Assembly: GCF_015767435.1 (NCBI RefSeq)
Contig: NZ_JADWOV010000255.1
Coordinates: 1-64,000 of the forward strand
DNA: 64,000 bases
Origin: Polaribacter sp. BAL334
GTDB taxonomy: Bacteria > Bacteroidota > Bacteroidia > Flavobacteriales > Flavobacteriaceae
Direction: 5' to 3'
The first letter of the stretch is position 1. Each line of letters begins with the position of its first letter. The translations under genes were made by a program, and so were the position numbers. Shown one piece after another: positions 55,259 to 64,000 of the stretch. The notes beneath the pieces are model-generated. The model was not told the DNA's origin, did not search any database, and saw nothing but the letters and a program-made list of their open reading frames with translations.

Positions 55259-55372
55259 TTGTTAACAATCATTTAATCTTAGTGGTTTTCGTTTACAATT
55301 ATTTAATGTATACTAAAGAGTTGATATACAGGTTATTTTCCTTGATTTTTAAGGACTTAACAATTTAGTAAC
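55259..55372. promoter_or_regulatory. Cluster of TTAACAAT-type repeats, candidate operator
   Basis: The divergent region between the response regulator and the T9SS protein gene has TTAACAATCATTTAAT at 55262-55277 and TTTACAATTATTTAAT at 55292-55307, which are 14 of 16 identical and exactly 30 bp apart. TTAACAATTTAGTAAC follows at 55357-55372. The first copy overlaps a perfect palindrome TTGTTAACAA (55259-55268). Repeats in tandem are the usual target form for PhoB-type winged helices. Binding is inference. Confidence 0.45.
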
Positions 55373-55374
55373 CC

Positions 55375-55382
55375 TATTTTTG
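55375..55382 (+). promoter_or_regulatory. Candidate -7 box for the lamin-tail/T9SS protein gene
   Basis: TATTTTTG fits TAnnTTTG, directly after the third TTAACAAT-type box. It would give a leader of about 60 nt. The spacing to any TTG upstream is too long for a regular -33. Confidence 0.35.
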
Positions 55383-55449
55383 TGAATTATAAAGTAAAAA
55401 AATTTGTAGTTTTGGAGGACTAATCAATTAAATTCAAATTCAATTAAAT

Positions 55450-57576
55450 ATGAAAAAAAATTACTTTTTAAGTTTATTAGTGGCTATTATTTTTTCTGGG
55501 CTTTCATTTAGTCAGGATTTAATAATAACTGGTATTATTGATGGTCCACTTCCAAGTGGCTATCCTAAAGGAATCGAGTTATATGCTAAAAATGCGATTG
55601 CTGATTTAAGTATTTATGGTCTAGAAAGCACAACAAATGGAGCAGCAGCAGCAGGAGTAGAATATACTTTTCCTGCAGATGCTATTGCTGCAGGGACATT
55701 TATATATATATCAACAACTGGTGGTTCTGCTGGCTTTTTACAATATCTAGGTGTTACACCTCAATATGAAGATGGCGTTGTAAATATAAATGGAGACGAC
55801 ACTGTTATTTTATATAAAAATGCAGTAATTGAGGATTCAATAGGTGTAATTGGTGAAGATGGTACTGGAAAAGATTGGGATCATCTAGATGGATGGGCCT
55901 ACAGAAAAGACGGAAAAGGTCCTATTGCTACTTTTGATTCTTCAGAATGGACATTTAGTGGAGCTAATGCATTAGATGGTTGTGATAAGGCTGATGATAC
56001 AGGAACGAATGCAGAATGTAGTTCTATTTTTCCAATTGGGACTTATAAATCTGTAGCATCAACAGCACCAGAATTAACTATTATTTCTCCTAAAGAAGAA
56101 GAATTAAGTGCAAGAACCTCTGTTGATGTAGAATTTTCGGTTTCTAATTTTAATGTAGCTGCTGCAAATGCTGGTGATGGTTATGTAAAATATAATATAG
56201 ATAATGGTGCTTCTGTTGATTTATTTGATACAAATACATTTTCAATTCCTGTTACCCCTGGTCAAGCGTATAATTTGAATATGGAATTGGTTGATAACTC
56301 TGGGAATTCATTATCACCTGCAGTTTTCAAAAATGTTAATTTTTCAATTGCTTATCCTTGTGATTTAAATTTAGGAGCGATTACAACAACTTGCATTACA
56401 AGTACCTCTGCAACAGATACATATGATATTTCAATTGCTTTTACAGGAGGAAATACTTCTACTTACATATTAGCAACAGATAATGGAACAATAGGTGGTG
56501 ATAATCCTTCTACAAATGCTACTGGTACCATTTTAATAAGTGGAGTAACAGAAGGTACAAATGTTGTCTTTACTGTTCAAGGTGATGGTGCAAATAGTAG
56601 TTGTGATTTAACAAGAAACATTTCTAGTCCAACTTGTGCTGCATTTCCTGTAGTTGATGAATTTAATTATACAGTTGGAGCTAATTTAGCAGATCAAACT
56701 CCTTGGACAAAAGTAAATACTGGTGATGATATGCTTATTGCGGCTGGAAATTTAGATTTTACAGGCTTAAAAGCATCTACAGGAAATAAAATTACATTTG
56801 ATGGAGGAGGTTCTGAATCATATATTTCTTTTGCAGATGTAACTTCAGGAACTGTGTATGCATCTTTTCTACTAAAAGTTACAGATATTTCAGCAATGAC
56901 TGATGTTGCAGACGGTGGATATATAGCTTCTTTGGCAGGTAGTACAAGTGGTTACGATGCTAGATTTTGGGTAAGACCAAATCCAGATGCAAGTGGCACC
57001 ACTTTTGATATTGGTTTTGGACCAGAATCCTCTAACCCACCTTTTACTAGTGGTACCTATAATGTAAATGATGTTCTTTTTGTGGTAATGGCCTATAATA
57101 AAGATAATAATATTGTTAGTACTTGGATTAATCCAGATGCATCTTCTTTTGAGGGTACAATACCTACAGCAACTTTATCGTCTACAGATACTTCAGCACC
57201 ATCTTCGATAAACTTATTTATTTTAAGACAAGATTCAGATGGAGAAACCCCTTTTGTTGAGATTGATGCTTTACGAATTTCTGATAACTGGGCAGATGTT
57301 ACACCAAAAGACGCTACTGCATCAGTAAAAAACAATACTATCAAAGGTTTTGCAACCTATCCAAATCCTGTAACAAGTGATAACGTTACAATTACAAGTA
57401 ATAGTGCTGAAAATAAGCAAGTTGTAATTTTTAATGTGTTGGGTAAAAAAGTAGTTTCTACCAATTTTACGGGTACAAAATCTGATATTAATGTAGCAAA
57501 TTTAGCATCTGGAATTTATATTTTGAAAGTAACAGAGGGAACAAAAACGGCTACTTCAAAATTAATCATCAAATAA
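55450..57576 (+). CDS. Secreted lamin-tail-like protein with T9SS sorting domain
   Basis: 708 residues. A signal peptide ends near L-S-F-S-Q (about residue 22). Residues 23-200 (L-I-I-T-G-I-I-D-G-P-L, G-I-E-L-Y-A-K-N, G-D-D-T-V-I-L-Y) follow the lamin-tail fold pattern found in extracellular bacterial proteins. Strand-rich middle parts with few charges follow, and the C-terminal about 75 residues are a type IX sorting domain: Y-P-N-P-V, then V-V-I-F-N-V-L-G-K-K-V and L-A-S-G-I-Y-I-L-K-V. It is exported to the surface or medium, and no enzyme motif is visible. It stands alone with its own terminator. Confidence 0.87.
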   Translation: MKKNYFLSLLVAIIFSGLSFSQDLIITGIIDGPLPSGYPKGIELYAKNAIADLSIYGLESTTNGAAAAGVEYTFPADAIAAGTFIYISTTGGSAGFLQYLGVTPQYEDGVVNINGDDTVILYKNAVIEDSIGVIGEDGTGKDWDHLDGWAYRKDGKGPIATFDSSEWTFSGANALDGCDKADDTGTNAECSSIFPIGTYKSVASTAPELTIISPKEEELSARTSVDVEFSVSNFNVAAANAGDGYVKYNIDNGASVDLFDTNTFSIPVTPGQAYNLNMELVDNSGNSLSPAVFKNVNFSIAYPCDLNLGAITTTCITSTSATDTYDISIAFTGGNTSTYILATDNGTIGGDNPSTNATGTILISGVTEGTNVVFTVQGDGANSSCDLTRNISSPTCAAFPVVDEFNYTVGANLADQTPWTKVNTGDDMLIAAGNLDFTGLKASTGNKITFDGGGSESYISFADVTSGTVYASFLLKVTDISAMTDVADGGYIASLAGSTSGYDARFWVRPNPDASGTTFDIGFGPESSNPPFTSGTYNVNDVLFVVMAYNKDNNIVSTWINPDASSFEGTIPTATLSSTDTSAPSSINLFILRQDSDGETPFVEIDALRISDNWADVTPKDATASVKNNTIKGFATYPNPVTSDNVTITSNSAENKQVVIFNVLGKKVVSTNFTGTKSDINVANLASGIYILKVTEGTKTATSKLIIK

Positions 57577-57593
57577 ATTTTCTTAAATATTTT

Positions 57594-57623
57594 AAAAAAG
57601 CGCTGATTTTCAGCGCTTTTTTT
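57594..57623 (+). terminator. Strong terminator after the T9SS protein gene
   Basis: AAAAAAGCGCTGA (57594-57606) pairs perfectly with TCAGCGCTTTTTT (57610-57622) around a TTT loop. It is the most stable hairpin seen in the window and lies 18 bp after the stop. Confidence 0.93.
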
Positions 57624-57654
57624 ATACTTTTATTCGAAAGAAAAATCATTTGCT

Positions 57655-58371
57655 ATGAATCTTACCATTTCCTTACATGATATCTTATTTTTAGATATTG
57701 AAACTGTTCCTCAACAAGCTCATTGGAATGAACTTCCACAAGAAAATCAACTGCTTTTTGAGCAAAAAACACAATACCAACGAAAAGACGAAATTTCAGC
57801 TGAAGATTTTTACGAAAGAGGAGGAATTTGGGCTGAATTTGGGAAAATAATTTGCATTTCTGTGGGATATTTTGTGATTCAAAATAACGAAAAACAATTT
57901 AGAGTGCGTTCATTTTTTGGGGATGACGAACATACCATTTTATCAGATTTTAAGGTTTTATTAGACAAACATTTTTCTAAAAAAGAACATGTTTTATGTG
58001 CTCATAATGGCAAAGAGTTTGACTTTCCTTTTATTGCTAGAAGAATGATTATCAATCAAATAGAATTGACTAAAAAATTAAATTTATTTGGAAAAAAACC
58101 TTGGGAAGTGCCTCATTTAGATACTTTAGAATTGTGGCGTTTTGGCGATTATAAGCACTATACATCACTCAAATTATTAACTGCAATTTTAGGAATTCCT
58201 TCTCCCAAAGATGATATTGATGGTAGCGAAGTTGCAAAAGTGTATTATGAGGAAAAAAACATCCAAAGAATTGTAACCTATTGCGAAAAAGATACCATTG
58301 CAGTGGCTCAAATTTTATTGCGATTTAACAACGAAAACTTGCTAACGGAACATCAAATTGTAAGGGTTTAG
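57655..58371 (+). CDS. 3'-5' exonuclease, DEDDy type (PolB-exonuclease-like)
   Basis: 238 residues, soluble. The three exonuclease motifs are F-L-D-I-E-T (Exo I), H-N-G-K-E-F-D-F-P-F (Exo II) and Y-C-E-K-D-T (Exo III, Tyr type). The domain matches the stand-alone predicted 3'-5' exonucleases related to DNA polymerase B (PF10108 type). It would trim DNA or RNA 3' ends. The cellular role is unknown. It is monocistronic between two strong boundaries. Confidence 0.88.
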   Translation: MNLTISLHDILFLDIETVPQQAHWNELPQENQLLFEQKTQYQRKDEISAEDFYERGGIWAEFGKIICISVGYFVIQNNEKQFRVRSFFGDDEHTILSDFKVLLDKHFSKKEHVLCAHNGKEFDFPFIARRMIINQIELTKKLNLFGKKPWEVPHLDTLELWRFGDYKHYTSLKLLTAILGIPSPKDDIDGSEVAKVYYEEKNIQRIVTYCEKDTIAVAQILLRFNNENLLTEHQIVRV

Positions 58372-58386
58372 ATACTATTTGATGAA

Positions 58387-59523
58387 TTAATTTTTAACCA
58401 ATTTAGCTACAAATTGACCTGCTTTAATATAATAAAGACCAGCACTGATACTAGAAATATTTACATATTGATTGCTAGTAAATGAAGTCAAATTTTTGTG
58501 AATCAATAATTTACCTGTTATAGAATACACTTCAATTTTTGATGCTTTAACAATTGAGTTATCAAAATTAAAACTATTTTCAGATGGATTTGGATATATT
58601 TTTAAGGTTTTAGTTAACGTAATTTTATCTAAAGACAAAGTGCTTTTTAAAACATGTTCTAATGCATCATTTGCCATTAATTGTCCATTATGATCAACAT
58701 TGGCAACTTCATCTTTTTCCCAATTAAAAGGAGTATTCATTTCTTGGGCTTTTGTTTGGCTAGTTCCAAAAAAATACTGTCCACGAACAAACCTATTCAA
58801 ACCTTGTTGATTATCAACAATAGTATTATGCCTTAAGCCTGCGGAATTTGGATCAGTATCATTTTTACCTAAATGAATAATTATTTTTTTAGTAAATGCA
58901 GCTGTTAAATCAGTAATTGATAATTCTCCATTTTTAAGTCCGTAAGGAAAATTCACAGTAAAATCAGGCACTGTATACCATCCTGAATTTGAACATACAA
59001 TAATATCTGCTTTGCTGTTGGGCATATACAGTACAAATCGTTGCAAAAATTGTGCACCTGCAGAATGTCCCCAAGCATTGTATTTTTGTTGTGTGCCAGA
59101 AACAGCCGTTTTGATGTTTTCAAAAAGCGGATCTAATATGGAAAATGTCCACTCATTTGTTGGATTAAAACTTGATTTAGTTGGATTGTCTCCATCATCA
59201 AAAATATTGGCAAGATTAAAGGCATCTCCACCAGGAAAATTATTTTCAGAAAATTCTGGCGCAAAAACCATAAATTGATTTGAATTTGCCATGGCTATCC
59301 AATAATCTCTGTAATCATCAGCATTTCGTTCAGCTCCATGAAAAGACATGAGTATTGGCATCTTTGTAATATCACCATTTGGGATATGATAAAATACTTT
59401 AATAGGTTTTGAACTTAAAGGACCAGTTGGTGTAAACACAAATGAACCTGTAGTATTTTTTACTAAATTTTGACTATTTAGTATAAACGCATTAAAAAAT
59501 AATATAATAAAAATATTTTTCAT
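58387..59523 (-). CDS. Secreted alpha/beta hydrolase with T9SS sorting domain
   Basis: 378 residues. A signal peptide ends near L-N-S-Q (residue 18). The hydrolase domain has the oxyanion strand S-F-H-G-A-E-R-N and the nucleophile elbow W-G-H-S-A-G with Ser154, as in PHB-depolymerase/feruloyl-esterase-like enzymes. A candidate His is V-D-H-N-G-Q, near residue 282. The last about 75 residues are a type IX sorting domain (I-Y-P-N-P-S, V-Y-S-I-T-G-K-L-L, I-S-A-G-L-Y-Y-I-K). It is thus exported outside the cell. It is the last gene of the porin/M14 operon, 5 bp after the previous gene. Substrate unknown. Confidence 0.88.
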   Translation of the reverse strand: MKNIFIILFFNAFILNSQNLVKNTTGSFVFTPTGPLSSKPIKVFYHIPNGDITKMPILMSFHGAERNADDYRDYWIAMANSNQFMVFAPEFSENNFPGGDAFNLANIFDDGDNPTKSSFNPTNEWTFSILDPLFENIKTAVSGTQQKYNAWGHSAGAQFLQRFVLYMPNSKADIIVCSNSGWYTVPDFTVNFPYGLKNGELSITDLTAAFTKKIIIHLGKNDTDPNSAGLRHNTIVDNQQGLNRFVRGQYFFGTSQTKAQEMNTPFNWEKDEVANVDHNGQLMANDALEHVLKSTLSLDKITLTKTLKIYPNPSENSFNFDNSIVKASKIEVYSITGKLLIHKNLTSFTSNQYVNISSISAGLYYIKAGQFVAKLVKN

Positions 59524-59528
59524 TTTGT

Positions 59529-60743
59529 TTAAAAAGCGATTTGAAACATCAGTTCAAATTGACTTACACTAGCCCCCAAAGAGGGATTCATTTTAGTGTA
59601 TGCAGCTTGCATTTTTAAACTATTATTGTTAAAGTATTTTGAAATTCCGAAAGTAAATGCATTCATGTCTTGTAAGATTGAATTTACATTAGTTTTAAAT
59701 TCAGGACTTGCAGTTTCATAACGAACATCAAAACTGAAACCTCCTTGAGTTACGTAACCTGCTTGCATGTTAAAACTATCGCCTAAAAATAGAAACTCGC
59801 TGATTTGTTGAGGTACTAATATTTGAGCACCATTTGTGTCTAAATAAGCTTGACCTATATTTTGTGCACTTGCATTTGCGTATTCTGTTAAAAGAGAAAA
59901 TCCTTGATATTTTAATAAAAAATCTACATATAATTGAGTATAATCTGGCAAGTTATTATTACCTGCTGCATCATACAAAAGAAAATCTCCATGACCTTCA
60001 CCAGTTGCATTACTAGCTCCTTTATTTTGACTAATTGCAGTTCCAATTACAAATTTTAAGGTCTCCTCTCCAGCTAAATCAACACTTGTCAAATCATTTC
60101 CTTCTTTAAAATATCCTAAAGGATACAAGTCTAAACGACCTCCAATTTTCATTCCACCCAAATCAGTATCTCTAGAATTGGCTCCAAATGAATTTCTGCC
60201 ATCACCAGAAGTTAATGCAACCATTGGAACAATTCCGAATTTTTCTCCAAACCTAGATTCAACAAAAACCCCAAATTCACGACCAGTATTGCTTAAGTTT
60301 TGACTTAAAAAACTTCTGTTATTAAATTGCAGTCTATCTTCTCTATAAATCATTTCTCTATTATTTAAAAACGATTGTTTTTGACCAGCTGTAATGGTAA
60401 TATTTTCTGTTGGATGATAGGCGATCCAAGCATCAAGCATTGGTTCAGAAAGACTATAATCTAATTGAAAAAGAAAACTCACCTTTTCTTTTTTTGCTTT
60501 TCCTGAAAATTGCAGAAAAGATCTTTTAGAATTGTATTGATTTTCGGAATCAAATCCACTTATTTTTTCAGATAAAAGTGCAGGTTGAATAAATCCACCT
60601 AAATTAAACTGATAATCTCCTTGATTGAAAGAGAAACTCAATCCATCTCCCAAAGCGAAGTTTGCGTTGTTTTTTTTCTCTTTTTCTTGAGCTTGTAACA
60701 TAAAAGACAAGCAAAAAAGTAGGATTGTAAATACTGTTTTCAT
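59529..60743 (-). CDS. Outer-membrane porin, phosphate-selective (OprO/OprP) family, copy 2
   Basis: 404 residues from ATG 60743, which gives a clean signal peptide ending at M-L-Q-A-Q. ATG 60770 would put nine residues before it. Strand-rich throughout, with the L-G-D-G-L-S-F-S-F-N-Q-G-D-Y start and G-R-E-F-G-V-F-V-E segments of the porin_O_P family, and a terminal Phe. Despite the name the family carries varied small solutes. It is a paralogue of the porin on the other side of the M14 peptidase, with parallel blocks in the same order. Confidence 0.87.
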   Translation of the reverse strand: MKTVFTILLFCLSFMLQAQEKEKKNNANFALGDGLSFSFNQGDYQFNLGGFIQPALLSEKISGFDSENQYNSKRSFLQFSGKAKKEKVSFLFQLDYSLSEPMLDAWIAYHPTENITITAGQKQSFLNNREMIYREDRLQFNNRSFLSQNLSNTGREFGVFVESRFGEKFGIVPMVALTSGDGRNSFGANSRDTDLGGMKIGGRLDLYPLGYFKEGNDLTSVDLAGEETLKFVIGTAISQNKGASNATGEGHGDFLLYDAAGNNNLPDYTQLYVDFLLKYQGFSLLTEYANASAQNIGQAYLDTNGAQILVPQQISEFLFLGDSFNMQAGYVTQGGFSFDVRYETASPEFKTNVNSILQDMNAFTFGISKYFNNNSLKMQAAYTKMNPSLGASVSQFELMFQIAF

Positions 60744-60793
60744 AGGATTAAGGTCTTGTAATCGTTTCATAATCGATTTTTATTTATTTGCGC

Positions 60794-62326
60794 TTAGTTA
60801 AGTATTCTATAAATTGGTAGCAATGCTCCTTTTGATGTTTCTAAAACACCAAAACTCACAAAACTGTTGGGTGCTTCAGGTTCTAAAACTTCTAAAATAA
60901 TATTTGATCTTCGTTGATTCATAGAAATTTTAAAAGTTCCTTTTTTAAAGTTTTTTTTCTCTTCAGTCAACTTTACAGTTACTGTTTGTTGATTCATTTT
61001 TTCATAAGTGACACTACTTCTGTCATATTCGTCTATTTGAAATGTTTCAACAGTAATTTCAGTATCCTCAGTAAGTTGTTCAATTTCTGCACCTAATATT
61101 TTTAGTTTTTCAATGATTTCTTTTTGATTTTCATCAATTAAATAGGCAATAGGTCTTTTTCTAACAATATCTGGTTTTGATTTTAAAGCATCTCTTAAGG
61201 TTACTTCAAGTGCTATAATTTCGTTGGTATCTAAATCTATAAAATCAACTTTGTCTTTATAAACAGCACGAACACTTGTAACTACAACATCATTTTTTTG
61301 TTGTGATGCTTTTTCAATAGCCAATTTTACCAATTGTTGATTTTGAGAAGCTGTTTTTAGATAAGAAATAGCAATTAAAAAAGTAACATTTATTCTTCTT
61401 TTAAATGATGTTCTTCCCAAACCTACACCTCTAACTTCAATAAGTGTAGCAATTGCGTTAGTCAATGCATAATTTGTAGCACTTGATCGTGCACTAACAG
61501 AACCGTGGCTAAAATGAGTTTCTCCATTAACTTTGGTTGTAGAAATATAAGGATGATGTTTTAATTTGTTTTCATCTAATATTTTTCTGGCATTTTCAAC
61601 AAAAAGAGTATCTGTTATTTGACGTAAGTTTTTGGGTACATTTAAGTTTCCACTGTATAAAAACATGGCATCATAAAGAGCAGTAACTCCAAAATCACTT
61701 AGGGTTGCATAATCTTTTCTGTAAGGAGTGTATTCATGAAAATCTACACCAACTTCAGGATTAAAATTTGTGTATGCTTGTTTTAAAACAACACTTTCTG
61801 GTGCCATTAATTTTGTTTGATCTCTATTTAAATCCAAACCATTTGCTGCATATCTATCTACTTTTAAATAGCCGTCAATATTTGCCATAGGCACAATGGC
61901 TAAATCAATATCATTTAAAAGTGAAGTATAACTTTCATCATTTAAAAGACGGTCTAATAAATACAGCATTCCTTCAGTACTTGCAGATTCATTTCCGTGC
62001 AAACCACCTTGCATCCAAACCTTTATTTTTTCTGAAGAATTAGGATTTGTTAAACGAACCATGGGTATTTTTTTACCTTTTTGACTTTCGCCTATAAAAC
62101 TGAGTTGTATTTTTTGAGGATGTTTTGCAACAAGATTGTTTAAAAAAGCTATTAGCTCTTCATAATCAGTGAATCCCTTTTTTTTAAGTAGTGCAGGAGT
62201 AGTATTTAAAATTTCTTCATTTTCTGGAAAAAATTTCTCAGTAATTTTTTTTGATTGCGGACTTATTTGTCCCACAACTGAGATTGAGATCAAAAAAAAT
62301 AAAATAGTATAAATATGTTTCATCAT
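60794..62326 (-). CDS. M14 family zinc carboxypeptidase, secreted
   Basis: 510 residues with a signal peptide ending near V-V-G-Q (residue 20). The zinc site is His110 and Glu113 in G-L-H-G-N-E-S plus His197 in V-D-F-H-E-Y-T-P. Asn167-Arg168 in D-L-N-R-D-Q hold the substrate carboxylate. The catalytic Glu candidate lies in L-I-E-V-R-G-V-G. The last about 160 residues are an additional beta-rich domain. It would cut C-terminal residues from peptides in the periplasm or at the surface. It lies between two porin genes, 2 bp after the upstream one. Confidence 0.92.
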   Translation of the reverse strand: MMKHIYTILFFLISISVVGQISPQSKKITEKFFPENEEILNTTPALLKKKGFTDYEELIAFLNNLVAKHPQKIQLSFIGESQKGKKIPMVRLTNPNSSEKIKVWMQGGLHGNESASTEGMLYLLDRLLNDESYTSLLNDIDLAIVPMANIDGYLKVDRYAANGLDLNRDQTKLMAPESVVLKQAYTNFNPEVGVDFHEYTPYRKDYATLSDFGVTALYDAMFLYSGNLNVPKNLRQITDTLFVENARKILDENKLKHHPYISTTKVNGETHFSHGSVSARSSATNYALTNAIATLIEVRGVGLGRTSFKRRINVTFLIAISYLKTASQNQQLVKLAIEKASQQKNDVVVTSVRAVYKDKVDFIDLDTNEIIALEVTLRDALKSKPDIVRKRPIAYLIDENQKEIIEKLKILGAEIEQLTEDTEITVETFQIDEYDRSSVTYEKMNQQTVTVKLTEEKKNFKKGTFKISMNQRRSNIILEVLEPEAPNSFVSFGVLETSKGALLPIYRILN

Positions 62327-62328
62327 TG

Positions 62329-63627
62329 TTAAAATGCTAAAGTTAAAATGAGTCTGAAAAGATTTTCATCTCCAGTTATTGGATTTCCAGCATTGTTATT
62401 TATACCCAAACTACCATCTATAATTGTGTATGAAGCTTGAATTTTAGCGCCATAATTTCTTGATAAATATTTGGTTACACCTAAGGTATAATGGTTAGGT
62501 CTGTTGTAAACAGTGGCATTGTTTAAAAAAGAATATTCATCAGCATTTAAATGCGTATACCTACCATCAATTGAAATCCCATTTTTAAAAACATAGCCCA
62601 TTTGAATGTTGTAAGCTTCTCCTAAAATCATTCTGTCTTTTACATAATTTTCAATGTCTTGAATTCCGTTTACATCAAAAGATGAAGAGATTGTACCATC
62701 AACACGAACTCTTTGCGTGATTGCATCAGGAACAGTTGCATTAGATTTTACATACTCGCCTAAGACAGAAAAACCATTGTATTTAAATAGAAAATCTGCT
62801 CCGTATTTGGTGTAGTTTGGCAATGTTTCTTCATTAGCTGCATTTAAATAAATAATATCTCCACTTCCTCTTCCTCTTCTGCTGCTCATTCCATTATTAT
62901 GGCTAAAATTAACCCCAACAACAAGTTTAGGAGCATTTTCTCTTACCACATCTGCTTGTCTAAATTGCCCAAAGTTGGTAAACAATCCAAAGGGTAAATA
63001 ATCAATTCTACCACCAACTTTTAAACCACCTCTATCTTTTCTAAACACATTTGCTCCATCACCATTTGTTAACACAAAATAGGGTCGTAAGTAAGAGCCT
63101 CTTCCTGCTTTAAAGTTTCCACTTAAAAATAAGCCAAACTCTCTAATTGTTGAGAATGCGGAAGTTAGTCTACTACGTTCTGGCAATTGAAGGGCAGAAG
63201 AGTTCATAAATAATTCTCTGTTGTCTGTATAGGTTGCGCGTTGCCCAAAACTTACTTCAATTCTATTTGTAATATCATAAGAAACATAAGCGTCTAATAA
63301 GTAATTGTTAATATCGTCATCACTTTCATCAGCACCTGCTAAATCTACTTGAAAACGGTAACTAAAACGTTCATTTGCTGATTTTCCATTAAGTCTTAAA
63401 CGCATTCTACGCATTCTGTATCTATTTTCAGTAGCATCAAATTCGGTGTAGCTTTTAGATTCAAAATAAGGTTGTAAATATCCTTCAAGTTGAACTGTAC
63501 TGCCGTTTGCATTTCTAAAGTTGAGCCCTTCTCCAAATCTGTAGCTACTTAATTCTGTGTTTTGTGCAAAAAACTCACTGCAATTGAGAGTTATAATGAC
63601 AACAAAAATGATTTTTAAAATCTTCAT
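62329..63627 (-). CDS. Outer-membrane porin, phosphate-selective (OprO/OprP) family, copy 1
   Basis: 432 residues from ATG 63627, which gives a clean signal peptide ending at E-F-F-A-Q. ATG 63654 would overlap the upstream gene by 11 bp. F-R-N-A-N-G-S-T-V-Q-L-E-G-Y-L-Q-P-Y starts the barrel, R-F-S-Y-R-F-Q-V-D-L-A-G and R-E-F-G-L-F-L-S-G-N follow, and the last residue is Phe. It probably opens the outer membrane for the substrates of the peptidase genes that surround it. Confidence 0.87.
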   Translation of the reverse strand: MKILKIIFVVIITLNCSEFFAQNTELSSYRFGEGLNFRNANGSTVQLEGYLQPYFESKSYTEFDATENRYRMRRMRLRLNGKSANERFSYRFQVDLAGADESDDDINNYLLDAYVSYDITNRIEVSFGQRATYTDNRELFMNSSALQLPERSRLTSAFSTIREFGLFLSGNFKAGRGSYLRPYFVLTNGDGANVFRKDRGGLKVGGRIDYLPFGLFTNFGQFRQADVVRENAPKLVVGVNFSHNNGMSSRRGRGSGDIIYLNAANEETLPNYTKYGADFLFKYNGFSVLGEYVKSNATVPDAITQRVRVDGTISSSFDVNGIQDIENYVKDRMILGEAYNIQMGYVFKNGISIDGRYTHLNADEYSFLNNATVYNRPNHYTLGVTKYLSRNYGAKIQASYTIIDGSLGINNNAGNPITGDENLFRLILTLAF

Positions 63628-63643
63628 ATTTATAGGTTTGATT

Positions 63644-64000
63644 CTATGATTCAAAATTTCCTTTTACAATTACTATGCTATCTTTCATCATTTGTTTTCC
63701 TTTTGCAAACACATTTGTTAAATTTAAATGTTCGTCAAAAATGCAAAAGTCGGCATCATTACCAACAGCAATAGTGCCTTTGTGTTTTAAACCAAGGTTT
63801 TTTGCAGGATTACAGGTGATTAATTTAAAAGCTTCTTCAATAGGTATTCCGCCTTTTTGAATCAACTGAACAACTTGTTTTAAATTTTGGTCAATTGGCG
63901 CTACTTTTGATCCAATAAATTCCCCATTTTCGTTTGTTTTTCTCAAACCTGCATGGCCATCAGTACTAAATGTTATGTTTTCAATAGGAGCACCATTTTC
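63644..64000 (-). CDS. iadA: Isoaspartyl (beta-aspartyl) dipeptidase, C-terminal part (cut by window edge)
   Basis: The last 118 codons of an amidohydrolase are in the window, and the frame continues past 64000. T-F-S-T-D-G-H-A-G holds the metal-coordinating Asp of IadA-type enzymes. I-Q-K-G-G-I-P-I-E-E-A and N-P-A-K-N-L-G-L, then G-T-I-A-V-G-N-D-A-D-F, are the usual C-terminal blocks. The enzyme splits beta-Asp-X dipeptides that arise from damaged proteins, or from cyanophycin in some bacteria. It precedes the porin gene by 16 bp and is the most upstream member of this operon seen. Confidence 0.8.
   Translation of the reverse strand, partial: ENGAPIENITFSTDGHAGLRKTNENGEFIGSKVAPIDQNLKQVVQLIQKGGIPIEEAFKLITCNPAKNLGLKHKGTIAVGNDADFCIFDEHLNLTNVFAKGKQMMKDSIVIVKGNFES

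Noticed and set aside
59529..63627. Porins as evidence of a phosphate regulon together with the PhoR/PhoB-like pair
   Set aside because: The family name is historical, the genes lie in a peptidase operon, and no TTAACAAT-type boxes were seen in front of them.

Overview
The window looks like the chromosome of a marine-type member of the Flavobacteriaceae (Bacteroidota), near Polaribacter or Tenacibaculum. The support is very low GC, promoters of the Bacteroidota type (TAnnTTTG -7 boxes), many lipoproteins with a Cys lipobox, two secreted proteins ending in type IX secretion (T9SS) sorting domains, and family content such as SelO, S41 and phosphate-selective-type porins. The genus is an inference. 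No rRNA, prophage or CRISPR array is visible.

Layout. (1) 1-1403: the 5' end of an IS3-family transposase on the minus strand. It probably marks an insertion that removed the start of a conserved hypothetical gene. This is followed by a terminator and a 15-unit, 21-bp tandem array. (2) 1404-13945, plus strand: an alpha-2-macroglobulin lipoprotein with its thioester, coupled to PbpC, then a metallo-beta-lactamase-fold enzyme, an S8 protease lipoprotein with a large insertion, and an M1 peptidase. (3) 14015-21920, minus strand: a compact six-gene run msrB-msrA-selO-xdhC-nucleotidyltransferase-metallophosphoesterase. The last protein is a fusion of phosphoesterase, kinase-like module and outer-membrane barrel. 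(4) 22044-25632: an HD-domain/PycTM fusion (candidate cyclic-nucleotide-responsive antiphage effector) converging on a large GAF-domain protein. (5) 25733-34237: housekeeping genes (der, era, an MFS carrier, initiator tRNA, SGNH hydrolase, glutaryl-CoA-dehydrogenase-like enzyme, rnpA, S41 protease). (6) 34267-52123, plus strand: a surface polysaccharide locus (Wzz-like protein, rfbBAC without rfbD, glycosyltransferases, Wzx, two O-antigen polymerase/ligase-type proteins, an initiating sugar-phosphate transferase). (7) 52169-58371: purD, a PhoR/PhoB-like two-component pair, a T9SS-secreted lamin-tail-like protein and a DEDDy exonuclease. (8) 58387-64000, minus strand: an operon with an isoaspartyl dipeptidase (cut by the window edge), two paralogous porins flanking an M14 carboxypeptidase, and a T9SS-secreted alpha/beta hydrolase. 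It reads as a peptide- or ester-scavenging unit.

How the genes work together. Region 2 pairs a periplasmic protease trap with a peptidoglycan synthase. Region 3 groups Met-sulfoxide repair with a redox-linked AMPylator and two molybdo-enzyme accessory genes. Region 6 contains most of a Wzx/Wzy-type pathway in one direction. Region 8 couples outer-membrane uptake to peptide hydrolysis. The least explained features are the HD-PycTM fusion, the phosphoesterase/kinase-like/barrel fusion, the indel-free 21-bp array and the duplicated C-terminal domain of the GT-C-like protein in region 6.
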